64,000 nucleotides of DNA, from positions 3,122,638 through 3,186,637 of the forward strand of contig JARUPY010000537.1 of NCBI GenBank assembly GCA_029817715.1, given 5' to 3'. Every line of letters starts with the position of its first letter. Position 1 is the first letter of the stretch. Both the position numbers and the translations under genes were made by a program. This document shows, one piece after another, positions 35,103-45,182 of this stretch. This DNA comes from Melastoma dodecandrum (Eukaryota; Streptophyta; Magnoliopsida; Myrtales; Melastomataceae). The notes below the pieces were generated by a model, which was given only the letters and a program-made list of their open reading frames with translations, did no database searches and had not been told where the DNA came from.

Positions 35103-38100
35103 CCTATAGTCAATTTTAACAGGGATGAAGGGAGGATGCCACTCCAATCTGCACCTGAACGAGGAGGAGGAAACACTTCCATCTCATCCATCCATTCCAT
35201 CCTTCCCATAATTTTCAATTCTCGTAAGGCGGTGAGATCCCTCAACCCCCACTCCCCAATTGGTTGATTCAAGTTTCGGCAACTCCAAATCACTAGCGAT
35301 TCCATATTCGGAGGCAATCCTCCTCTAGGTAAGCTTGTGATGCCTTCACAATATCTAATAGATAGTTTCTTGAGGGATAAGAGGCTATGCATGTCTTGAG
35401 GCAAATTATTCACATTTGGACAGCCCAAGAGCTCAAAACTGGACAGGTTACAGGGAAGATCAGAGAGGCTTGTGATCCCTTGGCAGTCCCCAATAGATAG
35501 TTTCTTGAGGGAGGTGAGGCGATGCATGTCTTGAGGCAAATTATTCACATTTGGACAGTTGTCAAGCATAAAACAGAACAGGTTGCAGGGGAGATCAAGG
35601 ATGCTTGTGATGCCATCGCAGTAGTGAATAGATAGTTCCTTGAGGGAGATGAGGTGTTGCACGTCGTCTACGCAACAAAAATAAAACCTCGTTCGCACAC
35701 ACTAAGATAGCAAGGGCAAGCAAGGGTCGAACCCACAGAGAACAGTATCGATTAGATCGTTTAACGTCAATTCGGTAACTGATTTGAGGTCAAGTAAACG
35801 AAATCACACGATGCGAAGTTAAACTAAACGAAAGACTAAATCGAATTATCAATAGGCTTAAAAGTCTAGGACTACCGATTTCCCCTCGTGTCCTACGCTC
35901 TCGTATCCCCCCTTTTGTGTTACTATTAAATTTTGCTGGTCGTTAACCGTAGGTTGCTAAACTCTCCCCATAACCCTCTCAGGTATCCGGGAACGTACCC
36001 TCGTGTATCAAATTCTCTACTCTATGTCTAGGTAAGGAATTAGTGAAGGCCCTTTACGATTCAACCCTACTTTGGTTACCTAAGGTGCTTGGTATTTCTA
36101 CTCTCGCACTAAAACCCGGTCTCTCGACTCTAAGGTTCCTTAAGCTATCCTGTTCCTGATCTAACCTAGACTACCCTCTCGAGTCTCCCTAGGTGATCGA
36201 ATCAATATCAACAGTTGATCAGGCTGCTGATACGCATTAAGCACAGGAAACGAATAAACAACCAAACAAGAATTTAATTCATAACTGAAAAGAGGTTCAA
36301 CAATCGCCGAGGAACACGAGGTTCCATCGTCGTCCTAGAACAAGAAAATTAGTTCATCACTACACTACGAAACAATAGAAGAGTAGAAGAACGCATAATC
36401 TAAAACCAAAGGAAAAGGAAAAAGAGTTGTAGTTCTTCAGGGGCAAGAGTCTCCTGTCACAAGCCTTCTATCCCCAAAAAGAGCCCCCACCCTAGCCAGC
36501 CTGAGTTGTAGTCTATTTATACTAGGGTAGGAAGACTAAAATCCGGAAATAAAATCCTAAAATATCCTCTACTCGCAGCTGCGAGATAATCGGTCGCAGC
36601 TGCGACCTTAAGCTATACTCCACTCGTCTCTGCTTCCTCGCAGCTGCGAGACAATCGGTCGCAGCTGCGAGACTCTCTGTAGTGACACTCTTCGCCTTGC
36701 TCGCAGCTGCGCCCAAATGCTCCGCAGCTGCGGAAGTCTCTGTGAAGCTCTCCTTTCTTCTTTGGTTTATTTCTTCATTCCTCACTCCGTCATCCATCAT
36801 CTCAATTCCAATTTCCTACACAAACAACAACGAACGTGAGGTAACGCAATTCAGCTCAAAACCAGAAGTTTAAACACTTAAACTTACGGAACTAGCTCAA
36901 ATCAAAGCATACAAGTGATCATTTAACTCTACTTTCGTAGAGTTATCATGAGGCGATGCATGTCTTGAGGCAATGACTTCACTTTTGGACAGTTGTCAAG
37001 CACAAAAAGGGACAGGTTGCAGGGGAGTGTAGGGAATACGTCCAATTCTGGGCAATTTCGGAGATAAAGGTCGGAGAGGGCGGACAGGTGTTGCAAGCTG
37101 TCAGTCAAAGTCGTGAGGCTTCCGCAATTCGTAATGTTCAATTCTCGCAGAGACCGAGAAACGGGACTATCTTTAGGAGCTATATCCCTTATCGACACGA
37201 ATCCCTCGAGATCCTCTAGGGTAAGCTCCTCGAGAGAATCTAGAAGTTCAAATAGAGAATGTGGGAGACTCTGACATTTGGAAAGCTGAAGTTTTCTCAA
37301 AGAAACAGGCAGTCCCTCGCTTGGGAAGGAAGATAGCTTCTCGCAATTGAAAATACTCATCTCTTTCAGCGATGTAAGACCCGATAAATCATCCGGCAGC
37401 TTCACTATATCTCCACAACCACTTATTTCTAGTTTCTTGAGCTTAGGAGGCAATTGGTCCTTGCTATCCCCGTCCACAAATGACTTAAATTGAGGACAAT
37501 TCCTAATCCTCATCTCTTCCAGCGACACCCAAGAGGTCTGGAATCTCCTGTCAAAGTGAACAAGGTGGGGAATGTTTTCAATTTCCATCTTGATCATGGA
37601 TGTAAGGCCAACCAGACAATTCAAAATTTCCCCAATGCAACCATCAATATAAATCTCGACAAGAGATGGAAGGTTAAGACTACACCCTCCATTCAGTTTG
37701 GGACAATTCAACACCTTTAGTTGGCGGAGACGGGGGAATAGCTGGTCATTCTCGTTTTCTTCATGCAACCACTTCTCCCATGATTTCATGGTTCTGAAAC
37801 TCAAACACCTCAGTTTCGGAAAATATGGCTTCTCAATCCCGTAAAACTCGGCACCTATCGAAGAGACTGAATCAAGTTTTCTTATGTCCAAACTTTCAAG
37901 GGAGGGAGTGAATCTACACTTCCACAGTGTGAAAGGCTTATCCTAACGACATATTTCAAATGGAGAGGATTATCAAACCAGGATGGGAATCGTTTTCCCC
38001 CATATTCACTTATAGTGAGGGACTCGATATTTTCCGAAGGTTGCAGATGTTGGAGGAGGAGCTCGAATTGATGGTCATTTTCCCTTGAAACTCTGGAACA

Positions 38101-40290
38101 AGATCCCCAGTCCAGGCTTAAGTCCAGAACCCCTTCCTTTCCGAGTAGATTGGCAAAGGTTGCATCCTTAACGTCATCTACGGCAAGCAAATTTCTTATA
38201 TTCAACCCTTGCTGTAGGCACTTGAGGAGTCCCAGTTGCTTCAAGTCTCGACCGACTTCTTTACCTACAACAAAGTCGGATAATATTTCAAGATTGGTCA
38301 AATCACCTATTCGTGGAGGCATCTCTCGCAAACGATTTCGGCCTGTTATGTCGAGGTGGACAAGATTGGTCAGCCTGTGGATGTTCTTAGGCAACTCGTT
38401 GAGCTCAAAACACCCTCGAAGCAGTAGAGATTGCAATTCGACCAAATCACAAATTGACTCCGGTAGCAATTTGATTGTTGTGTGAGAAAGGTCAATGCAA
38501 CGTAAAAGCTTCAACTCTCCAATTCGGTTGGGTAGCTCGCTGACTCGAAAGCCACGTAAGGACAACATCCGTAGTTTCTTCATATTGATTATCAAGTCAC
38601 ATATCACCTCCCCTGAGACGGAGACATTTGGCCTTCTGAATGTTGAAATTTGGAAAGCCGAAAACGTTCTTAACTTGTTCATTTCGCGATACACATCAAA
38701 TCTCTTCGAATGAAGGCATTCACCAATTTGTGTGACCATTGATGCATGACGCACTCTACCCAGCGACTTCCCATGACAGCTGGAACCATCTTTATACTCA
38801 TCGGAGCATAAGTATGAGCCATCATCAATCGACTTTGCGAGGTCATTGACCAAATCATGCATCGAATAATAAGACTCATCATCCCTCACTTTCTGAAAAA
38901 GAGAGAAGGCTTCTAACCGCTGGAGATTTTCCATACCCACATTTTGGTATGTTTGGCCGGTCCCTTTTTGAAGCAAACCATGTATGATCCATAGTCGAAT
39001 TACCTCGTCCCGGTCGAACATGTAATCCTTTGGGAATACCGCGCAAGCCGTGAAGCATCTCCTCAAGTGGACGGGGAGGTGGAGGTAACTTAACTTCAAT
39101 GCGGGTGGAATGGTTCCCTCTTTGCTCCAAATATCGTGAGTCAATAATCCCTTCCATTTCTTATCATCAATTTCGAAGCAAAGGAGTCTTCCAATCAACT
39201 TCACAGAAAGAGGCAACCCTTTGCACTTTTCTGCTAATTGAACTGCAATATCATGAAGAAGAGGGTGCCGTTCAAAGTTTTTCTCATCGAGAGAGTGATA
39301 GGCAAGCAGAGATACACAATCCTCAAATGGCAGCAAGTCCAACCTCAACGGATGACGGTCTCCGACAGATTTGGCGACCTGAAGGTTTCTTGTAGTGATC
39401 AATATCCTACTTCCATTACTCCCAGAATATAAGGGCTTAACCAGTGATTCGAGCTCATTATAGTCATCATTCCAGACATCATCCAACACAATGAGAAACT
39501 TTTTCCCAGAAAGTTTTTCTTTTAAAGAATTCTGGAGCTGATTCAGATCCATTCCCACACTGGACGAAGACGGCGCAACGTGATCTAGGATGCTCTTCGT
39601 GATGGCGGCCAAGTCAAAGGCATCAGAAATACAAGCCCAGGCTTTGACTTCAAAACCTGCTTTGTGGTACAGCTCCTGTGCCAGGGTAGTTTTACCGAGT
39701 CCGCCCATCCCCACAATCGAAACGACGGTAAAGGGTCGGAAGGAGTCGCTGGTTTCTTCGGATCCGGCCAATCGAGCAAGCAGCTCCTTGATTTGCTTCT
39801 CCCTGCCAACAAATTTGGGCTCAGGCAAGGAAGTGGTGATGAAATGAGGTCTGTCGTTGTGAATGCTTCTCCCCAAATTCTGAACTAATCCGAGGATGGG
39901 AATGCTGCTGCAGATTTCTTCTAATCTTCGGCTCAACTCCTCGATCTCGTTGGCCATGTGATGATCCGAGAACATAGTGCACGGGCTGAACCGAGAGCAG
40001 CAAGCGATTAGGCAATAAGGAAGCTTAGTCGACCGCGACAAGGCCTGTACCTTTGTTGTCTCCCTCTTGGCCTCAACAGAGAACTCCTCAAGCAGATCTT
40101 CCATGTCGTAGGTAACATTCCTGAGGTCAGAGAGCCACGTGGCTGTAGCAGTGTCGCCGTTCATCTGCTTTTACTCAGCAGAATCCAGCACGGCTCGGAT
40201 GGTACGAAGCTTCCCAACCCATGTCTTGAGCTTGTCAGAGATTCCGTTGATCCGGGCATACTCGGTGAGGACAGGGGAAAGGAAATCCAT
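35103..40290 (-). pseudogene. CNL E: near full-length CC-NB-ARC-LRR with LTR insertion
   Basis: Starts at ATG 40290 (MDFLSPVLTEYAR; an in-frame deletion of 8 codons relative to F). A nonsense codon TAA is at 40172-40170, then a 760-codon open frame from 40164. Motifs: EDLLEEFSVEA (coiled-coil end), P-loop GMGGLGKTTLAQ, kinase-2 FLIVLDDVWND, RNBS-B GSRILITTR, CKGLPLSVKL, RNBS-D CFTACAVFPKDYMF, MHD as YSMHDLVNDLAKS, then LRRs. At about 37898 a 19-bp deletion shifts the frame; LRRs continue to 36954. A solo LTR (35655-36948) interrupts QDMHRL/ISLKEL. LRRs resume to 35103, where the C-terminus is cut off. It was a cytoplasmic NLR immune receptor; at least four independent lesions make it a pseudogene. 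Confidence 0.92.
35655..36948 (-). mobile_element. solo LTR inserted in CNL E
   Basis: 1294 bases starting TG (tgttgcacgtcg) and ending CA (gagttatca), flanked by identical 5-bp copies of TGAGG (35650-35654 and 36949-36953). Removing it with one TGAGG restores the uninterrupted LRR reading LPQDMHRLISLKEL, as in the sister genes. The only plausible TATA box (gtataaata, 36522-36514) reads on the minus strand, so the LTR points the same way as the host gene. Six GCAGCTGC octamers lie just upstream of that TATA. A perfect 8-bp hairpin, aactctac-tttc-gtagagtt, is next to one end. No internal element sequence remains. Confidence 0.88.
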
Positions 40291-40317
40291 TCGCCTTCGT
40301 CTTATTCTTTTTTTTTA

Positions 40318-40338
40318 GGGGGGGGGGGGGGGGGGGGG
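40318..40338. repeat. 21-base poly-G run
   Basis: Lies 28 bases upstream of the CNL E start codon. Sister gene F lacks it. A run of the same length is at 59971-59991. Homopolymers of this length are unstable and may be miscounted in assembly. Confidence 0.9.
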
Positions 40339-40699
40339 TGGAAGGCTTGTTTTAGTGATTCAAATGCTGGGAGGAAGTAATCAGTTCAATAAAATGGGAG
40401 TCACCACTTTATATTATTCTTTGCTTTCTCTATACTTCTTTCTTGTTTTTGGGTAAAGAATTTGTGCCCATCTTTTCTTATGGACAACACTATGATTCGA
40501 GAGAATAATCTTTTTTCCAAGGCACTTTATGATCCTTTTCCTTTTTTCTTTTTACAATTTTGTTTTAAAATGAAAATTTTAAAACACTTCAATTTTACTA
40601 AAATTTGAAAACGGATAATCATAATTTTTTTTGCATCAAATTAATTTCATAATCTAATCAAGTTCCATTACCAAGGAAAACATTTAGAGATAGCGAAGA

Positions 40700-41433
40700 A
40701 AATCTCTCATGCCGCTATGTTGGTTAGTAGATGTATAGTACGCCAGTTTTGAGCTGCCATTTATCCGGTCCAATGTCGACCGATCTTGTAACAATGATAC
40801 GGAGCGCAATGTCCGACTCGAGTAGTTCAAGAAGAATCACAGGTACCATGACTTGCTTCGTGATATCCCTTATGCTGTAACACCAAATACTATAACTATG
40901 AAAAGAAGGACATGGTTTGGGAAAAGGAATTGAGGCATCATCATCATTGAAACTCCTCTGCAGTCATGTATGCAGCAGCCACACAGCTACTTTTTGCACA
41001 ACCAGCTATATTGTAAAGTAATTGTATGTGTTACTATTCCGAAAACCAAACCTGCAACAACAGCAAGAGCGTCAACAGAATTTGGACGAGTTACAACAGT
41101 GTCTACCACGAAAGTAGCGGTGTAAATCGAACATACACAATTCTCTTTGAGCGAAAAGCTCCTTTTCATATTGAACAAATGCGCAAAATACAATCTCATT
41201 AGAAGCTACACGTCTTAATAAAGAAAATTAGAAAATCAAACTAGGAAGACTTTCCCTTTACAATTTCTAGGTACGAGGACATGAATCTTTATATACCTCC
41301 AACAAACTAGATTTGTCACATTAGCCTTTGGCAAAATCACCAACAAACTCTTCTTAGGATAGGTGCCGATGTATACTCCAATCTTCTCTCGAAACCACTC
41401 GAAGTTTGCTCTAACCTTAACTATAGCATACAT
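40700..41433 (-). other. duplicated minus-strand sequence of unknown function, copy 1
   Basis: Frames at 41433-41239 (MYAIVKVRANFEWFREKIGV..), 41199-40987 (MKRSFSLKENCVC.., TVVTRPNSVDALAVVAGL) and on to about 40735 (SIRDITKQVMVPVIL, ESDIALRIIVTRSVDIGPDK) are matched by copy 2 at 56620-57330 with mostly conservative changes. The stretch around VVTRPNSV..ALAVVAGLVF could be a membrane segment. I do not recognise the family. Lies between the CNL upstream flank and the TBC gene in both blocks. Confidence 0.45.
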
Positions 41434-41559
41434 GCTCCGTAAGCTAAAAGCAAGTCAGGGAGATAAAGTTCTAGATCATCAACTTCACCCTACTTAATCT
41501 CGCTCAATAAAGCTCTAGGTTTTGAGATCGTGATGAAGATGAGGTCTGAAAGGCTTATA

Positions 41560-42720
41560 GTAAAGTTTTTTTATTGAGGTACATTAAAACACCTGGGTTT
41601 TCCACAATTTTTTTTTCGATTTCTAAACTCGTTACGATGATCTTGATTTGAATTAATTTCCGTACATAAGACACTCCTAAAACAATTCTCCATAAAACAA
41701 TCTTTACTCATTACTCTCTTATCTTGTACATTGATGATGTTTAAACCGTAGAACTATATAATATGTGCAAAATAAGCATTTAAAAATTCTAGAAAAACTT
41801 AAATTAAAAAATTAAATATTTGTTACAATATTATAACGACGATAGTTGCTTTTCTGTAAGTACCAACAAATAATTAAGCTGACAGCTGCCATGTGTACTA
41901 CTTTTTTTGATTTTTCAGTAAAAATTTACTAAAATTTGAGGATTTTTAATGATTACGTACAATGTATTTAATTTTGGATTATTTTAGTACAAACGTACTA
42001 AAATTTGAGGATTTTTAATAAACATACTCTGTACTGAGTTTATTTAGTTTTTAGTACAAATGTACTAAAATTTTAATATTTTTAGTATATGTCCTCAATT
42101 TTATATACCGACGGTTCTTTAGGCTTAGTACATTATTACTACCAAAGTGCGGGCGTTTATTAAATTTCGAGTAATGAGCCGGCAAAATGTACTAAATTTG
42201 AACGTTGCTTCTTAATAATGTACTAAACAGTGATACGTACAAGTTTAGTACTAAACATGTTAAAAGAAGCATAATCTCAATCCACATGGGGAGAAGAGTT
42301 TGATTGTTTGTGTCTCTGTTTGTTTTCGTCTATCTCTGGTTTCTGCCTTTCTATGCATGATTAGGTAAATCTTTATTCCTGATACCAGGATTTTAGGGGT
42401 TATCGAACGGTGGGGCCTCGCCGCTTTTTACGGTTAATAGGCTATGTATCAGGACCCACCTCCCTTTTTTCGAAGGAGGTCTTAGAAATATCTTTCTATT
42501 TAGAATTGATCGTTCACTACATGTACAAGACGTTGTTCATACATTTGTCTGTTACTGAGTGACTGTTACTTGTGCACGAACAAGTGTCAAGTGCTTTATT
42601 TGCTATAACTGTAAAATTAACTCTTGCAGCCGTTTGGATTAATTACGGAGGGCTTCAAGAACTTTCTTTTATCTCATTCCTACCTACTTTATTGCTTAAT
42701 GTATTAATACATTTTTGCAA
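41560..42720. other. block-specific insertion without gene
   Basis: In the second block (57430-57455) the sequences on either side of this stretch are nearly adjacent, so about 1.15 kb is present only here. It contains the TTAGTAC word island (41890-42260) and otherwise AT-rich DNA. No transposase is seen. Could be a non-autonomous insertion or the ancestral sequence deleted from the other copy. Confidence 0.5.
41890..42260. repeat. TTAGTAC/GTACTAA inverted-word island
   Basis: Repeated ttttagtacaaacgtactaaaatttgaggatttttaat-like units; two closely similar copies lie at about 41930-41955 and 41980-42020. Short palindromes such as tagtacaaatgtacta are present. Confidence 0.6.
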
Positions 42721-42749
42721 ATGCATCATTTTCTGTTTGATTGTAGTAG

Positions 42750-42904
42750 TTGTATTATCATATCCTAGACAGCGATGGAGCTGCTTCAAGCCGAAATATC
42801 GAAGGACATGACCTATGGCACGAAGGTACAAGCATTTTCCCCATGGAGTCGCATAAGAACATCACTCAAACGTTACAACTCCAAGTATCTTTGTTTATCC
42901 AAAG
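42750..42904 (+). other. exon-like sequence, copy 1 (frameshifted)
   Basis: Bounded by AG and GT like copy 2 at 57461-57616, which reads as 52 open codons (ILDSVGAALSQNIEG.., SNITTPSIFVYPK). Here an indel near 42850 breaks the frame. It may be an exon of an unidentified gene, or one upstream of the TBC exons. Confidence 0.35.
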
Positions 42905-43099
42905 GTATTCATTTATTAAACATTTATATAATTATTTGCATTGTTATAATTTCACATTAAGAAAGTACTTCTAAGCGAGAAACAAAGAAGAAATGCTCAT
43001 CTTAAATAGACGAGTATATTTAAGATGAGCATTTTTTTAGTATATTTAAAAGTATATTTTTTAGTATACTAAAAAATGCTATATTTAAGATGAGTATAT

Positions 43100-44353
43100 C
43101 CCGCAGCAACACTAGTGCACCCAACCGGCGATGCAGCCACAGCCACAGCCACCTCCCCCTCTCCCTCTCCCTCCCTTGTCTTTTGATGCTCCAGCAGGCC
43201 TCCAGCGTCTGCGGCGGCTCATCGTTACAGGGATCTCCGTTGTCGAGGCTAGTACTGGCGGCGGCGGGAGGATCTCCTCTCTGATCGGCGGCGGCGGGGC
43301 CGGCGGAGGAGTCGGCCGGTTCCAATGTTGGTCTAGCCGTCGCCGTCACGGCCATGGCTGGGATCGCCTTGGCCGCTACCCTCGTCTACTCTCGTAGGTA
43401 AAGAATATCTCTTCGATCAAAAGAAGATGTTGGTTGTTTGATTCCTCGGTGCTGTTGTTGGTGTTGATGTCGAATCGGTTTGAGAAGTAAACCCTAATGG
43501 AATTAGGGAGAGGAGAGTGTGCTTGTGTGTGTACTTGTGTCTGGATGCTGACAGAGCAAAGGAAGGAACAATCCTTAATGGGATCTTTAAGGAGAACCAA
43601 TACATGTCTAATTTAACATCGACGTCATTGTCGAGTAATTCTAGGTCATAGCCACCATCGAGTAATTCTGTAAGTAATTATGCTGTTTCCTGGGTTGGTT
43701 GTAGCAGAGAGATAAAGAGAGTTTTAAATCCGATTGTAGGCTGAATTTGTGATGTTTGTTTATCCATGTTGGCATTTCCACTGCTCTCCGGTGATGATAA
43801 TTATGTTCCTTAGTATTTTCTTGTCATGTACTTTGTTTCTGACACACTGCGTGTGTACAAGACCATGCTTTTTTATTCATTTTTCTTTATCAAATGCATA
43901 CCTTTTTCGACCACACTAGCCAGGATAGGTTGATATGATATGATGTGAATTCTCCTTTCATTTTCGTGTCTTTTTTTTTCTGACTCTCGCAATCGGTTTT
44001 CCTCTTTCAGAGGAAGTCTGAAATCTCCCTGGTCACATGGAAGAAGAAAACATGTCCTCTTGCCTAAACAGTGGAGGAGTCTGTTTGGACCAGATGGTAA
44101 ACTCTCTGATGGTGGTGTTAAGTTTTTGAAGAAAGTTCGAAACGGAGTAAGACATCAGTCTTGCACTAAGTTAGTGATCGATATATTTGAGAGTATTTTT
44201 ATGGGAGGTGAGGCATTTTATTTTGGTTTAGGGAGTTGATCCGAGTATAAGAGCGGAAGTTTGGCCATTTCTACTTGGAGTGTGAGTATTTATTCTGTGT
44301 TTCTCCTGGTGATAATTCTCTGCAGTTCTTCTTGGTAGTTCTGAATTGCCTTT
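43100..44353 (+). pseudogene. TBC-domain RabGAP, 5' part, copy 1
   Basis: Exon 1 ends at 43397 (..GLAVAVTAMAGIALAATLVYSRR, donor GTAAAG). Exon 2 is 44011-44146 (GSLKSPWSHGRRKH, then LLPKQWRSLFGPDGKL, SDGGVKFLKKVRNG). Exon 3 is 44232-44281 (GVDPSIRAEVWPFLLG, donor GTGAGT). The IRAEVWPFLLG block is the start of the TBC domain, whose members activate GTP hydrolysis by Rab GTPases in membrane traffic. The catalytic Arg/Gln finger region would lie further on and is absent: a gypsy element enters intron 3 at 44354, and after it only about 15 bases of this gene remain before CNL F. Exon 1 also has a 17-bp deletion relative to copy 2 that shifts its frame. Confidence 0.85.
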
Positions 44354-45161
44354 TGATACAAAGACGGGCAACAACTTATCCCCGTCGACGCGTAGCAAGG
44401 GAGGCGTCACTTTGCTCGCTTGCGACTGAGCTACGATCGCGACGCAAGGACGTGCAAGTCGACCCGACGCAAGGAGGTGCGACTTGACGACATCAGCGAC
44501 TGAGCAACGAATAGTCGGCCAAGCCAAGAGTCTCGAAGATGAAGAGCCTCGAAGAAGCTGAATCAACTCGCATTTGTCATTTATGCTTTGCATTTACTTT
44601 GTTGCATTTCCAATAAGCTATTTATGGCTCGTCCATGACTCTGGCCTTGCATGCAACTAGTCTAGGCTCTTTTCCGTGCATTTAAGTTCTTCTTCAGGTG
44701 TTCCCTATATAATGGGCACCTTGTACTCATTTGACGGACAGCTTTTGAATCAAATTACAAACCCATATCAGACTTAGTGTCTTTTACCTGAAGTGAGTGG
44801 ATTCTCCTTCGAAACCTCGTTCTTCATTTGGTGGATTTCCAAGTGCGGATTGAGTAGAGTGTATCAACCGGTGGTGGTGTATCTGTATCCTCCGTGTTGT
44901 GCCCCGCCCTCGTCTTGTTCGTGGTGGTGTATCTATATCCACGGCCAAACGAGTTCATCCGAATTCTTCTTTCACGGTGGTGTATCTGTATCCGTAGAGG
45001 TTGAGTCTCAACCCATTTATCAATTACCCTTTATCCCCTTTCCAGCCGCACCCATTAAACACTACCTTCCGTCCATCCCAATGTCACCCATTCCGCATCA
45101 TTTTGTGGCGTTTCCCTTATTTTTGGTTTAGAATCATCTATTCCTTGACGTCCCCGTATCA
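44354..45161 (+). repeat. gypsy 5' LTR
   Basis: Begins tgatacaaagacggg, ends ccccgtatca. TATA box ctatataat near 44705-44713. Contains three copies of a 'ggtggtgtatctNtatcc' motif (44873-44990). The sequence after it, tctgggtattagaatgc, looks like a worn tRNA-Met primer-binding site. Confidence 0.9.
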
Positions 45162-45182
45162 TCTGGGTATTAGAATGCATGG

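Noticed and set aside
36571..36735. CRISPR-like array from the GCAGCTGC repeats
   Set aside because: Short palindromes with irregular spacing in a eukaryotic LTR; no repeat-spacer regularity.
35700..36950. A large intron in CNL E
   Set aside because: TG..CA ends, exact TGAGG duplications and restoration of the LRR frame on removal favour a solo LTR; the ends lack GT..AG.
36920..36950. Helitron 3' end, suggested by the hairpin aactctac-tttc-gtagagtt
   Set aside because: No CTRR after the hairpin and no A/T insertion site; the 5-bp target duplication and TG..CA ends fit an LTR.
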